Below are positions 9,298 through 19,416 of a DNA stretch of 64,000 bases, piece after piece (within the stretch, counting starts at the first letter, position 1; every line of letters begins with the position of its first letter). The notes below the pieces were generated by a model. The model searched no databases. It was not told the DNA's origin and was given only the letters and a program-made list of their open reading frames with translations. The position numbers and the translations under genes are program-made. Origin of the DNA: Clostridium swellfunianum (GTDB taxonomy: Bacteria > Bacillota > Clostridia > Clostridiales > Clostridiaceae); the NCBI RefSeq assembly GCF_023656515.1, contig NZ_JAMOFV010000006.1:1961243-2025242 (forward strand), given 5' to 3'.

Positions 9298-10521
9298 TTA
9301 TTCACCTACCCTGCTTCCAGCAAGGAATCCTGTTGAAAGCGCAATTTGAATGTTATAACCTCCAGTATAAGCGTCTACATCTATAACCTCACCAGCAAAA
9401 TAAAGATTTTCTATAACCTTTGACTGCATGGTAGATGGATCTATTTCTTTTGTATCAATTCCTCCTGAAGTTACAATGGCTTCCTCAATAGGTCTTACAC
9501 CGGTTATACTTAAAGTGAAGTTTTTAAGAAGTTTTACAAGATTTTTTCTTTCTTCCCGGGTTATCAAATTAACCTTTTTGTCTTCATCTATTTCTGATAA
9601 TCTTACAACGACATCAATAAGCTTTTTAGGAAGTAATTCATCCAATGAATTTCTAAAATCCTTGTTAGAATACTTTGCAAAATCACTTTGAACTCTTTTA
9701 TCAAGCTCGTCAAAACCTAAAGCAGGCTTAAGATCTATAACGGCTTTTAGCTTTAAATTTTCTCTAACTACTCCGCTAGCGCTTAAAACAAGAGGTCCTG
9801 AAATGCCAAAGTGAGTAAAGAGCATCTCTCCAAAGTCCTTAAACAAAGACTTTCCTTTACTATCAACAATGCTTAATTCAACATTTTTTAAAGATAATCC
9901 TTGTAAATCTTTTATCCAATCCTCAGATGAAGTTATTGGAATCAAAGATGGTCTTGGAGTTACAATATTATGTCCTAATTCCTTTGCAAAGCTTAAGCCT
10001 TCGCCAGTTGATCCAGTTCTAGGGTATGACATTCCCCCTGTGCACAAGATGAAGTAATCTCCATTAATTATTTTGTCATTAGAAAGAAAAACTGCTTTTA
10101 TCTTATTATTCTCATAAATCATTTTTTTTACAGATGAATTTAGCAGAACTTTAATTTTACGCCTTTCAAGCTCTCTTTGAAAGGCGCCTATTATATCAGA
10201 AGATTTATCTGATGTTGGAAAAACTCTATCGCCTCTTTCTACTTTGAGCTTAACGCCTAAATCTTCAAAGAACTTTATTGTATCTTCGTTTGTGTATGTA
10301 TATAAAGCGCTGTATAAGAAATAAGGATTTCCTGGTATATAATTAAAAAATTCACTTATCTCTTTAGCATTGGTTATATTGCATCTGCCTTTTCCTGTTA
10401 TAAAAAGTTTTTTTCCAAGCTTTTCATTTTTTTCTAGCAGTATAACCTCATGTTTATCTGACGCTGCTATTGCAGCCATCATTCCTGCAGGTCCTCCGCC
10501 AATTACTATTACTTTGGACAA
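9298..10521 (-). CDS. BaiN/HI0933-family NAD(P)/FAD-dependent oxidoreductase
   Basis: A flavoprotein of the HI0933/BaiN family. The N-terminus has the FAD dinucleotide fold VIVIGGGPAGMMAA; further motifs are GRCNITNA, GGMSYPRTGSTGEG and the C-terminal YFAGEVIDVDAYTGGYN, all typical of the family. Members include clostridial bile-acid reductases, but most have no known substrate. I chose the TTG at 10521: GGTGGTGAT, one mismatch from the ideal site, lies 7 bases before it. The ATG 24 bases upstream (10545) lacks a ribosome-binding site. It is first in the operon with aroH, cmk and ispH-rpsA. Confidence 0.88.
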   Translation of the reverse strand: MSKVIVIGGGPAGMMAAIAASDKHEVILLEKNEKLGKKLFITGKGRCNITNAKEISEFFNYIPGNPYFLYSALYTYTNEDTIKFFEDLGVKLKVERGDRVFPTSDKSSDIIGAFQRELERRKIKVLLNSSVKKMIYENNKIKAVFLSNDKIINGDYFILCTGGMSYPRTGSTGEGLSFAKELGHNIVTPRPSLIPITSSEDWIKDLQGLSLKNVELSIVDSKGKSLFKDFGEMLFTHFGISGPLVLSASGVVRENLKLKAVIDLKPALGFDELDKRVQSDFAKYSNKDFRNSLDELLPKKLIDVVVRLSEIDEDKKVNLITREERKNLVKLLKNFTLSITGVRPIEEAIVTSGGIDTKEIDPSTMQSKVIENLYFAGEVIDVDAYTGGYNIQIALSTGFLAGSRVGE

Positions 10522-10610
10522 TAAATCACCACCATTCATATTCACTATTATAATTTAATATAATAGAACAATTTATTCAACAATAAATATTAAAAAGTGC
10601 TAGAAAATAG

Positions 10611-10638
10611 AAAAGAGAGCCTCAATAAGCTCTCTTTT
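10611..10638 (-). terminator. Terminator of gdhA
   Basis: A 10-base perfect stem (10611-10620 with 10629-10638), loop CTCAATAA, starting 14 bases after the gdhA stop on the minus strand. Confidence 0.75.
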
Positions 10639-10652
10639 ACAAAAATTACTTT

Positions 10653-12071
<1,419 letters not shown>

Positions 12072-12201
12072 CTAAATGAATATAATATTGCATTTGTAGT
12101 AATAATTGAATGTTAAGTTGCTTACATAGATATAATATTCTATATAAATTGCAATATTCCTTCTTTTTTATAAAATTTTTTTATAAAATTTTATAAAAGG
12201 A

Positions 12202-12224
12202 AAGAGGATATTAGTTATCCTCTT
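12202..12224 (-). terminator. Terminator overlapping the rpiR-type stop codon
   Basis: A 9-base stem (12202-12210 with 12216-12224). The stop codon of the regulator forms part of the loop, and T-rich sequence follows on the minus strand. Confidence 0.6.
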
Positions 12225-13092
12225 CTTTTTCTACATATGAATACACTTTATATTCTTCCCAAATATTTTCTAATTCATTAAAAGTATTTGATATTTTTTG
12301 CTTTTCTTTCATACCCACAGCTATAATTAAAGCATTGATTACACTTAAAGGTGCAACAAGAGAGTCTACAAAGGATGCCATATTACTCTGTGCGATTAAG
12401 GTTACATCTGCTTTTGCTGCAAGAGGTGATAAAAGACTGTCTGTAAGAGCTACTACCTTTGCTCCTCTGCTTTGCGCAAAGTTTAACGCCTCAACTGTTC
12501 TAGAAGAATATCTAGGAAAACCTATACCTATAAGCAAATCATCTTCTGATATGTTTATTATTTGCTCAAAAATATCACTTATACCATAGCCTACAATTTT
12601 TACATTGTCCAATATTAGATTTAAATAAAATCCTAAAAATTCAGCTAAAGCTGTGGAACTTCTAAGTCCGATAACATATATCTTTTTTGCTCCAAAAATA
12701 CTGTTTACCACTTCTTCAAAGTTTTTCTGATTGATTTTCTCAAGAGTAGCCCTGATATTTTCCATATCAGACTTTAACACCCCTTTTAAAGCGCTTTCTT
12801 CGCTTATAAAATCATTAGATAACTCAAGTCTTTGAACAGTTGTAAGGCGCGTTTTGATGAGCTCCTGCAGCGCTTTTTGAAGCTTTGGATATCCGCTGAA
12901 GCCTAATTCATTTGCAAATCTTACAACAGTAGATTCACTTACTCCAACGCTAATTCCAAGCTTTGCCGCAGTCATGAAGGCAGCCTTGTCATAATGCTTT
13001 AAGATATATTCAGCTATTAATTTCTGTCCTTTACTAAGTCTTGGGAACTTCATTTGTATGGTACGCATCAAATCCTGCTTATTTTCTTCCAA
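12211..13092 (-). CDS. MurR/RpiR-family transcriptional regulator
   Basis: A 293-residue regulator with an N-terminal helix-turn-helix (about residues 5-80; SVGVSESTVVRFANELGFSGYPKLQ is the recognition region) and a C-terminal SIS domain (about 125-265) that binds phosphosugars (VIGLRSSTALAEF, GIGFPRYSSRTVEAL). The family controls sugar, amino-sugar or sialic-acid genes. No sugar gene is adjacent, so the target is unknown. Its promoter overlaps an ATTGAAA/TTTCAAT palindrome, which points to self-regulation. Confidence 0.88.
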   Translation of the reverse strand: MEENKQDLMRTIQMKFPRLSKGQKLIAEYILKHYDKAAFMTAAKLGISVGVSESTVVRFANELGFSGYPKLQKALQELIKTRLTTVQRLELSNDFISEESALKGVLKSDMENIRATLEKINQKNFEEVVNSIFGAKKIYVIGLRSSTALAEFLGFYLNLILDNVKIVGYGISDIFEQIINISEDDLLIGIGFPRYSSRTVEALNFAQSRGAKVVALTDSLLSPLAAKADVTLIAQSNMASFVDSLVAPLSVINALIIAVGMKEKQKISNTFNELENIWEEYKVYSYVEKEEDN

Positions 13093-13144
13093 TTTACTTT
13101 CAATCCTTTCTTGTATATCTGAATAAAAATGAATAATTTATTTC

Positions 13145-13173
13145 ATTTTACCATCTATTGAAAACACTTTCAA
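13145..13173 (-). promoter_or_regulatory. Promoter of the RpiR-type regulator
   Basis: On the minus strand TTGAAA (complement of 13168-13173), 17 bases, then TAAAAT (complement of 13145-13150). The -35 lies inside the palindrome at 13157-13174. Confidence 0.6.
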
Positions 13174-13174
13174 T
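13157..13174. promoter_or_regulatory. Candidate RpiR operator palindrome
   Basis: ATTGAAA-ACAC-TTTCAAT is a perfect 7-base inverted repeat covering the -35 element and part of the spacer. Further TTTCAAT half-sites stand at 13180-13186 and 13098-13104. TGAAA(N)TTTCA-type sites are known for RpiR regulators; assigning this one to the adjacent gene is inference. Confidence 0.5.
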
Positions 13175-13207
13175 ACAACTTTCAATTGATATTCATATAT
13201 TTTTGAT

Positions 13208-13762
13208 TTAAAGCGTATTTTTTTCAATAATAAGCAGCATAGGGGAGTTATTTCTATTTATAAATGAATGAAGCATTACTCCGTACTCTCTTTTTGAAAG
13301 ATTTTTAACAAAGCTTAAAACTGCTTCTTCTTCTATTCTTCCTTCTTTATGGCCTGGGTAAATCGCTAGAGTTATAATTCCACCACAATTCAAAAGTTCA
13401 AGGGCCACCTTAAGGCTGGAAATTGTAGATTCAGCAAGGGTTGTTATAGTCTTATCGCCACCAGGCATGAAACCTAAATTGTACATAATACAATCTACCT
13501 TGCAGTCTACAAAGTCACTTAGTCTTTCATGACTGTTATGAATCAACACAACATTTTCTTTCTCTTTTCTACTGTAATTATCAATAGCACTCTTTTGAAT
13601 GTCAAAACTAAAAACTCGTTTGAAATTATCACTAAGAAAATCAGTATCGTGCCCGTTACCTAAGGTAGCATCCACAGCAACATTAAAGCTTTTCATATAA
13701 CTTACAACAATATTCTGTGCAAGTTTACTAATGTCTCCCACGTAATTATACAATTTATTCAC
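13208..13762 (-). CDS. mnmM: SAM-dependent methyltransferase, MnmM (YtqB) family
   Basis: A 184-residue class I methyltransferase. The SAM-binding motif I is DATLGNGHDTDFL; the later motif MYNLGFMPGGDK and the C-terminal HSFINRNNSPMLLIIEK fit the YtqB/MnmM group (formerly rRNA methylase PF06962). MnmM methylates nm5s2U34 to mnm5s2U34 in the tRNA wobble position in Gram-positive bacteria. It follows rluB by 15 bases on the same strand, so the two RNA-modification genes probably form an operon. Confidence 0.82.
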   Translation of the reverse strand: MNKLYNYVGDISKLAQNIVVSYMKSFNVAVDATLGNGHDTDFLSDNFKRVFSFDIQKSAIDNYSRKEKENVVLIHNSHERLSDFVDCKVDCIMYNLGFMPGGDKTITTLAESTISSLKVALELLNCGGIITLAIYPGHKEGRIEEEAVLSFVKNLSKREYGVMLHSFINRNNSPMLLIIEKNTL

Positions 13763-13777
13763 TCCTTAAGTAATACC

Positions 13778-14488
13778 TTATAGATTTTTTAAATAGGTAA
13801 CTTCTTGATTTGTTAAGTTTCTCCACTCCCCAAGCTTTAAATCACCAAGTTTAATATTTCCTACAGACATTCTTTTTAGGTCTATTACAGGGTGACCTAT
13901 AGCTTCGCACATTCTCCTTATTTGTCTGTTCTTACCTTCATGGATGATAATTTCCACAGTAGTTGTGTTATTGTCCTTGGATAAAATTTTAAAACCAGCA
14001 TTTGAAGTTATATAGTCTCCAATATTTACTCCAGTTTTAAATTTTTCTATTTCTTCCTGTGTGGGGGTTCCCTCTACCTTTGCTATGTATTTTTTATTTA
14101 CTTGCTGCCTTGGATGAATAACTCTATTGTATACCTCTCCATCGTTTGTCATAAGAATTAGCCCTGAAGTGTCGTAGTCCAGCCTGCCTATAGGGTATAT
14201 TCTTTCATCTACTTTAACTAAATCTATAAGAGTTTTTCTGCCTCTTTCATCCTTAACTGTGGACACGTAGCCAATAGGTTTGTTAAGGGCTATGTAGACT
14301 TTTTTCTCTTCAGGACTAATTATCTTTTCATCTACCGTAATCGTATCTTTAGTTCTTTCTATTTTGCTACCCAGTTCTTTTACAACAATATCATTTACCC
14401 TAACTCTTCCCTCTAATATAATTTCTTCACACTTTCTTCTTGAGGCCACACCGCAGTCTGCCATATATTTTTGCAATCTCTCTAACAT
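13778..14488 (-). CDS. rluB: Pseudouridine synthase RluB/RsuA family
   Basis: A 236-residue enzyme that isomerises a uridine of ribosomal RNA. The N-terminal S4 RNA-binding domain (residues 1-60: LQKYMADCGVASRRKCEEII) is followed by the catalytic domain with the aspartate motif GRLDYDTSGLILMTNDG and the family ending GKNRQIRRM. Length and motifs fit RluB (23S) slightly better than RsuA (16S), but the target base cannot be fixed by eye. It is first in an operon with mnmM. Confidence 0.85.
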   Translation of the reverse strand: MLERLQKYMADCGVASRRKCEEIILEGRVRVNDIVVKELGSKIERTKDTITVDEKIISPEEKKVYIALNKPIGYVSTVKDERGRKTLIDLVKVDERIYPIGRLDYDTSGLILMTNDGEVYNRVIHPRQQVNKKYIAKVEGTPTQEEIEKFKTGVNIGDYITSNAGFKILSKDNNTTTVEIIIHEGKNRQIRRMCEAIGHPVIDLKRMSVGNIKLGDLKLGEWRNLTNQEVTYLKNL

Positions 14489-14517
14489 GTCATCACCTGT
14501 ATATTTTTATTTATTAT

Positions 14518-14573
14518 TAACAAGTTAACTTTATAAAAATATAAAAATATAAAAAGTTAACTTGTTAACTTTT
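14518..14573. terminator. Nested palindromes after the threonine aldolase gene
   Basis: A 16-base inverted repeat pairs 14518-14533 with the segment ending near 14568, around an A/T-only loop. The right arm alone folds again (AAAAGTTAAC/GTTAACTTTT, 14551-14572). On the minus strand the smaller hairpin is followed by TTTTTATATTTTT, so it can end the threonine aldolase transcript. Confidence 0.55.
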
Positions 14574-15599
14574 CTATCTAAAATTCTTAACACTTTCAAT
14601 CAAACCTAATACGTCCTTCTCATCTGTTGCCCAAGAAGTAACCAGACGAATAGCCGAATTATCTTTATCAATCTTTTGCCATATGTAAAAAGCATAACTC
14701 TCCTCAAGTTTTTCTATAAGCTTGTTAGGGAGTATAGGAAATATTTGATTTGATGGAGAATGAGTTAAAAATTTATACCCTTCACTACATAAACCCTCTT
14801 TTAAAAGCTTAGCCATGTTGTTAGCATGCCTTGCCAAATCAAAATATAGTTCATCCTTAAATAATTCTAAAAACTGTATTCCTAAAAGTCTTCCTTTTGC
14901 AAGTAGTGCACCCTTTTGCTTTAGATGAAATCTAAAATCCTCTTTAAGACAATCTGAGCAAATTACAAGAGCCTCTCCTATTAAGGCTCCATTTTTAGTT
15001 CCACCAATATAAAAAGCATCCACTAAGCTTGCAAGTTCTGGAAGAGTCATATCATTTTCTTCTGAGCAAAGTGCCGAACCAAGCCTTGCTCCATCAACAT
15101 ATAATATAAGCTTATTTTCTCTACAGAAGCTGCTTAAGCTTTCGAGCTCAGATTTCGTGTATATCGATCCAATCTCAGTTGGATTTGATATGTATACTAG
15201 TTTAGGTTTTACCATGTGTTCGTCTGTATGATAATCTAAAGCCATCTTAACCTTCATTGATGTCAGTTTGCCATCATCAGTATCAATGGATATTATTTTA
15301 TGACCAGTTGCTTCAATAGCACCTGTTTCATGAACAAGTATATGACCTGTATTAGCTGCAATAACAGCTTCGTGTGGTCTTAAAAAAGCAGATAAAGCTG
15401 TCAAATTAGCCTGAGTACCACCGGATAATAGGTGAACATCAACATGTTGGTTATCCATTCTTTTTTTAAGAAGTTCAATAGCCTCTTTAGTGTATTTGTC
15501 TTCTCCATAACCTTCATGTTGTTCTAAATTTGATTCTATTAAAGAACTCAATATCCTTGGGTGCGCACCTTCGCTATAATCGTTTTTAAAGCTATACAT
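14574..15599 (-). CDS. ltaE: Low-specificity L-threonine aldolase
   Basis: A PLP enzyme that cleaves threonine or allo-threonine to glycine and acetaldehyde. The 341-residue protein has NDYSEGAHP near its start, the PLP-contact motif LLSGGTQANLTAL, the His in HILVHETGAIE, DGARLGSAL, and the Schiff-base lysine in GGTKNGALIGEAL. Motifs and length match the GLY1/LtaE family. It stands alone, divergent from the nitroreductase gene, with its own terminator. Confidence 0.9.
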   Translation of the reverse strand: MYSFKNDYSEGAHPRILSSLIESNLEQHEGYGEDKYTKEAIELLKKRMDNQHVDVHLLSGGTQANLTALSAFLRPHEAVIAANTGHILVHETGAIEATGHKIISIDTDDGKLTSMKVKMALDYHTDEHMVKPKLVYISNPTEIGSIYTKSELESLSSFCRENKLILYVDGARLGSALCSEENDMTLPELASLVDAFYIGGTKNGALIGEALVICSDCLKEDFRFHLKQKGALLAKGRLLGIQFLELFKDELYFDLARHANNMAKLLKEGLCSEGYKFLTHSPSNQIFPILPNKLIEKLEESYAFYIWQKIDKDNSAIRLVTSWATDEKDVLGLIESVKNFR

Positions 15600-15752
15600 T
15601 TATATCAACCCCTAAGTTTTATTTAACAAAATTATACTTAATTATAACTATTTTATCAAAGCTTGTAAAATGTATAGTATATATTGTTAGATCAATAATA
15701 ATATAGTAACATAATAGTTATAAATTTTTTACTATATTTTGGAGGCTTTACA

Positions 15753-16490
15753 ATGAATGAAACTTTAAAAACAATACATAACCATCGTTCTATTAGAAAG
15801 TATTTAGATAAGGATGTTCCTCAGGAAATGCTGGATCAAATACTTTTGTCAGCTCAGTCCATGCCTACTTCTATTAACGGGCAACAGCTTTCTATAATTG
15901 TAATTAGAGACAAGGATAAAAAAAATAAAATTGCTGAGCTGGCAGGCAATCAAATTTGGATATCCCAAGCTCCAGTGTTTTTAGTATTTGTTGCAGATTT
16001 TTATAAAACAAGAATAGCAGCTGAAAAAAATAACTTAACACAAGAAATTCACGAAAGCGTGGAAGGTACTCTGGTAGCGACCTTTGATGCAGGCATAGCT
16101 ATGGGTGGAACTATAGCCGCAGCTGAATCATTAGGTCTTGGAATTGTCCCTATTGGAGCGGTTAGAAAAAAGCCTTATGACATTATTAAGCTTCTAGGAC
16201 TTCCAGAGTATACCTATCCGATTGCAGGACTAGTTGTTGGTTATCCTGCAGACGAGTCAGCTAAGAAGCCTAGAATGCCTTTTAAAGCTTATGTGCACTA
16301 TGAAAACTATAATATGAAAGATGTGAAAGACGCCATAGACGAGTATGATGAAATAATGATTAATTATTACAAGGAGAGAGGCGATAAATCTACAACCTGG
16401 AGCAAGCAAGTTTCCGAAACCTACAAGCAGGTTTATTTTCCGGAGGTTTATCCTAGCATTAAAGCTCAAGGCTTCAAAAACGATAAATAG
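15753..16490 (+). CDS. NADPH-dependent nitroreductase, NfsA/NfrA-like
   Basis: A 245-residue FMN enzyme of the nitroreductase fold. The N-terminal phosphate-binding RSIRKYLDKDVP and MPTSINGQQ, then GIAMGGTIAAAESLGLGIVPIG and GLVVGYPADESAKKPRMP, match the NfrA/NfsA branch that reduces nitroaromatics, quinones or flavin with NADPH. GGAGG stands 8 bases before the ATG. It is monocistronic, with a terminator just after its stop, and divergent from ltaE. Confidence 0.86.
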   Translation: MNETLKTIHNHRSIRKYLDKDVPQEMLDQILLSAQSMPTSINGQQLSIIVIRDKDKKNKIAELAGNQIWISQAPVFLVFVADFYKTRIAAEKNNLTQEIHESVEGTLVATFDAGIAMGGTIAAAESLGLGIVPIGAVRKKPYDIIKLLGLPEYTYPIAGLVVGYPADESAKKPRMPFKAYVHYENYNMKDVKDAIDEYDEIMINYYKERGDKSTTWSKQVSETYKQVYFPEVYPSIKAQGFKNDK

Positions 16491-16493
16491 CAC

Positions 16494-16532
16494 AAAAGCC
16501 TGCTATGGCTTAAATGAGTCTAGCAGACTTTT
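16494..16532 (+). terminator. Terminator of the nitroreductase gene
   Basis: Arms 16494-16505 (AAAAGCCTGCTA) and 16521-16532 (TAGCAGACTTTT) pair with one mismatch, and a T-run follows on the plus strand. Confidence 0.75.
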
Positions 16533-16555
16533 TTCTTTAGGATATATTGTCTTAG

Positions 16556-17596
16556 CTAATTAACTAAAGCTTCAATATATAAATCCTTATTATTCTTTAA
16601 ATCGATAAAGCCACAATCATCTAGAAGAAGGGGTCTCATCAAATCATTTAAATCAATTTTAATTATTTTGCATATTTTTTTACCATTTAATAATACGCTT
16701 TCACCTACATAATAGTTAATAATATGATTTAAAAATATACTGCAAAACTCATAATCCAACTTTCCCAAGCTTTCCTTTTTTATTATCTCTAGAGCTTCAA
16801 AGGGACTTTTTCTCTTTTTGTATATCCTATCTGAATTTACTGCATCAAATACATCTGCAATAGCTATTATCCTTGCAAATTGATGTATTTGTGTATCCTT
16901 CAAGCCTAATGGATATCCTGATCCATCCAATCTTTCATGGTGCATAAGCACACCATAGCTTACTGATTTGTCCAAAAACGGTATTTCCTTTACATAGTTA
17001 TAACCTATTACAGAATGAGACTTTATTTGTTTATACTCATTATCATCTAGCGAGTCTGGTTTGTTTAAAATATTTTTATCTATTTTAGTCTTGCCAAAAT
17101 CGTGTAGAATGGACGCATAGGTAAGTAGATTCAATTCAGCTCCACCAAGACCTATCCACTTTCCAAGTATAGTACTTAGCGCAGCAACATTAACACCATG
17201 CCTATAGATAATATCTCCTCCACTGCCATAAAGCACAATATTCTTTATAACTGCACTAACTGACTTCAACTCATCTTGTATTCGGGCTGCAAAACGCCTT
17301 ACTTCTTCAATCTCTGATAGTTTTAAAGCATCCATATTTTCAAATACTCTTTTTATATCAAAAGCTATTTCATTAAAGTTTTGTTCTACATCCTCAACAG
17401 TTTTTACATTGCTATGTTCACTATTATCTTCATAATATATCTCAACTTTATTATAAATATAATTCTCTCGTAGTTTACCAATAGCAAATTTAGTAATCGG
17501 AACCCCTTTGCCAATTAAGACAGTGCCATTAGCTACTATTTCCTTAGTTGAAATCATACCCGGAACTAATTCATGGACATATAAAAGCTTTTTCAT
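16556..17596 (-). CDS. HD-GYP domain cyclic di-GMP phosphodiesterase
   Basis: A 346-residue protein with a C-terminal HD-GYP domain (about 130-320). The metal-binding HD is in LHDFGKTKID, and the signature is HHERLDGSGYPLGL; later DVFDAVNSDRIYKKR is also diagnostic. The family hydrolyses cyclic di-GMP. The N-terminal about 110 residues have no recognised sensor or membrane segment. The ATG at 17596 is preceded by AAGGTG; an upstream in-frame GTG (17605) is part of that site. The site can pair with a segment 75 bases upstream. Confidence 0.88.
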   Translation of the reverse strand: MKKLLYVHELVPGMISTKEIVANGTVLIGKGVPITKFAIGKLRENYIYNKVEIYYEDNSEHSNVKTVEDVEQNFNEIAFDIKRVFENMDALKLSEIEEVRRFAARIQDELKSVSAVIKNIVLYGSGGDIIYRHGVNVAALSTILGKWIGLGGAELNLLTYASILHDFGKTKIDKNILNKPDSLDDNEYKQIKSHSVIGYNYVKEIPFLDKSVSYGVLMHHERLDGSGYPLGLKDTQIHQFARIIAIADVFDAVNSDRIYKKRKSPFEALEIIKKESLGKLDYEFCSIFLNHIINYYVGESVLLNGKKICKIIKIDLNDLMRPLLLDDCGFIDLKNNKDLYIEALVN

Positions 17597-17693
17597 TCTA
17601 GTCACCTTCTATAATTATATGCTAACAAAAATTTGATTTATTAGTTATAATTTCAACATATAAATTATAATTCCTTTATCAAAAGGTGACTAG
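17597..17693 (-). promoter_or_regulatory. Inverted repeat that can mask the HD-GYP ribosome-binding site
   Basis: CTAGTCACCTT at 17598-17608 (the complement of the ribosome-binding site region) is an exact inverted copy of AAGGTGACTAG at 17683-17693. In the minus-strand message the upstream copy could pair over 11 bases with the ribosome-binding site. Whether the upstream copy is transcribed is not certain. Confidence 0.4.
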
Positions 17694-17747
17694 TTTTGTC
17701 GTAATTGATTTATTTATCGACAAACAAAGTTAATGTTAAGCTATTAC

Positions 17748-18488
17748 TTAAACCGGATTCAATGTACGCTTTAAAAACTCCTTTGTACGGTCCTGACTTG
17801 GATTGTTGAATATTTGTTCTGGGCTGCCCTCTTCAGCAATAATTCCCTTATCCATAAATACCACTCGATCCGATACTTCCTTTGCAAATCCCATTTCGTG
17901 AGTAACTACAAGCATTGTAAGGCCTGAATCTGCAAGTTCCTTCATGACCTTTAAAACCTCTCCTACCATTTCTGGATCAAGAGCAGAGGTTGGTTCATCA
18001 AACAGCATTACATCCGGCTCCATAGAAAGAGCTCTAGCTATAGCTACACGCTGCTTTTGTCCTCCAGAAAGCTGTTTGGGTTTTGCATTTATATATTGTT
18101 CCATTCCAACAACTTTTAGATAGTTAAGCGCTACCTTCTCAGCTACTTGCCTTGAGCGATTTAGAACCTTGATTTGACCAACCACACAGTTGCTTAAAAC
18201 ATCATGATTATTAAAAAGATTAAACTGTTGAAATACCATACCTAGCTTTGTTCTGTAAACACGAATATCATGCCTATCATCTAAGATGTTTTCTCCGTTA
18301 TAAATTATCTCTCCCCCACTTGGTTTTTCCAAAAGATTTATACAGCGAAGAAGAGTAGATTTTCCTGATCCTGATGAACCTATAATAGAAACAACTTCAC
18401 CTTTATTTACAGAGAAATCTATATCTTTTAGTACCTCATGAGATCCAAAGGCTTTGCTTAAATGCTGCACTTCAATTACTTTGCTCAT
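17748..18488 (-). CDS. Amino-acid ABC transporter ATP-binding protein (probable lysine)
   Basis: The ATPase of a polar amino-acid importer. Walker A is GSSGSGKST, the ABC signature LSGGQKQR, Walker B VMLFDEP followed by TSALD, and the switch histidine is in VVTHEMG. Start at the ATG at 18488, with AAAGGAGG before it; upstream in-frame starts lack a site. Third gene of the cluster substrate-binding protein, permease, ATPase, read from a lysine riboswitch at 20430-20606, which implies lysine as substrate. Confidence 0.9.
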   Translation of the reverse strand: MSKVIEVQHLSKAFGSHEVLKDIDFSVNKGEVVSIIGSSGSGKSTLLRCINLLEKPSGGEIIYNGENILDDRHDIRVYRTKLGMVFQQFNLFNNHDVLSNCVVGQIKVLNRSRQVAEKVALNYLKVVGMEQYINAKPKQLSGGQKQRVAIARALSMEPDVMLFDEPTSALDPEMVGEVLKVMKELADSGLTMLVVTHEMGFAKEVSDRVVFMDKGIIAEEGSPEQIFNNPSQDRTKEFLKRTLNPV

Positions 18489-18598
18489 TGAAATTCCTCC
18501 TTTTAATAGAGACAGGTCCAAACTCCAACCTTAGTCCCACATATCAATTGCCCCTAAAGATAATTCGGAGCTATAATTCTCTTCCATAATAATTTACC

Positions 18599-19366
18599 CT
18601 AGCCGTTTTGTGTTCTTCTAATTGCATCCTCAGGGGTTTCAACCTGCATTTGGTTTGCATACATAATGTAATTTTCAGGACCATCCAGCTTTCTTTCAAC
18701 ATAACGAAGTATTCTTGTTACTGTAAAGGTCATTACAAAATAAAGTACACAAGCAACAAAGAAAGACTCAAAATAGTGGAAGTTCATTCCTGCAACTGAT
18801 TTTGTTTGAAAGTACAGCTCTGATACAGAAATTACATTAAGCACAGAGGTATCTTTAATATTTATCACAAACTCATTACCAGTAGCTGGCAATATATTTC
18901 GTACAACCTGAGGCAGTATTACATTCATCATAGTTTGGAAGTGGCTCATACCTATAGCATGTGACGCTTCAAACTGTCCCTTGTCAATTGATACAATTCC
19001 TCCACGGACAATTTCAGCCATGTACGCTCCTGTATTAATAGACACTATAAAGATTGCAGCCGTTAGCTTATTCATATCAAGACCAAAAGCTTGCTTTGAG
19101 CCGTAATAAATTACCATCGCTTGTACAATCATTGGTGTACCTCTAAATATTTCAATATAAACAGAAAGTATAATATTTATGAATTTTAGAAAATACTTTT
19201 TTAACCCTCTTTCAGGCATTGGAACTGTACGAATTACCCCAACCAGTAAACCTATTAGAGATCCAACAATAGTACCTATCATAGCAACCAGAAGAGTCAT
19301 TCCAGCACCACGAAGGAACATAGGCCAATTTTTTGAAACTATTTTAATTATCCAATCAAGACTCAT
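18599..19366 (-). CDS. Amino-acid ABC transporter permease (probable lysine)
   Basis: A 255-residue HisM/GlnP-type inner-membrane permease. Membrane segments are visible at about 20-45, 60-85, 95-120 and 190-220. The ABC coupling motif is EASHAIGMSHFQTMMNVILPQ, and the ILPATGNEFVINIKDTS stretch is typical of the family. It lies 50 bases after the substrate-binding protein gene and 110 bases before the ATPase gene. Lysine specificity is inferred from the riboswitch. Confidence 0.9.
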   Translation of the reverse strand: MSLDWIIKIVSKNWPMFLRGAGMTLLVAMIGTIVGSLIGLLVGVIRTVPMPERGLKKYFLKFINIILSVYIEIFRGTPMIVQAMVIYYGSKQAFGLDMNKLTAAIFIVSINTGAYMAEIVRGGIVSIDKGQFEASHAIGMSHFQTMMNVILPQVVRNILPATGNEFVINIKDTSVLNVISVSELYFQTKSVAGMNFHYFESFFVACVLYFVMTFTVTRILRYVERKLDGPENYIMYANQMQVETPEDAIRRTQNG

Positions 19367-19416
19367 ATCTTGTATTAACCTCCGTTTTCATAAAACTGCG
19401 TATGCAGCACATTATT

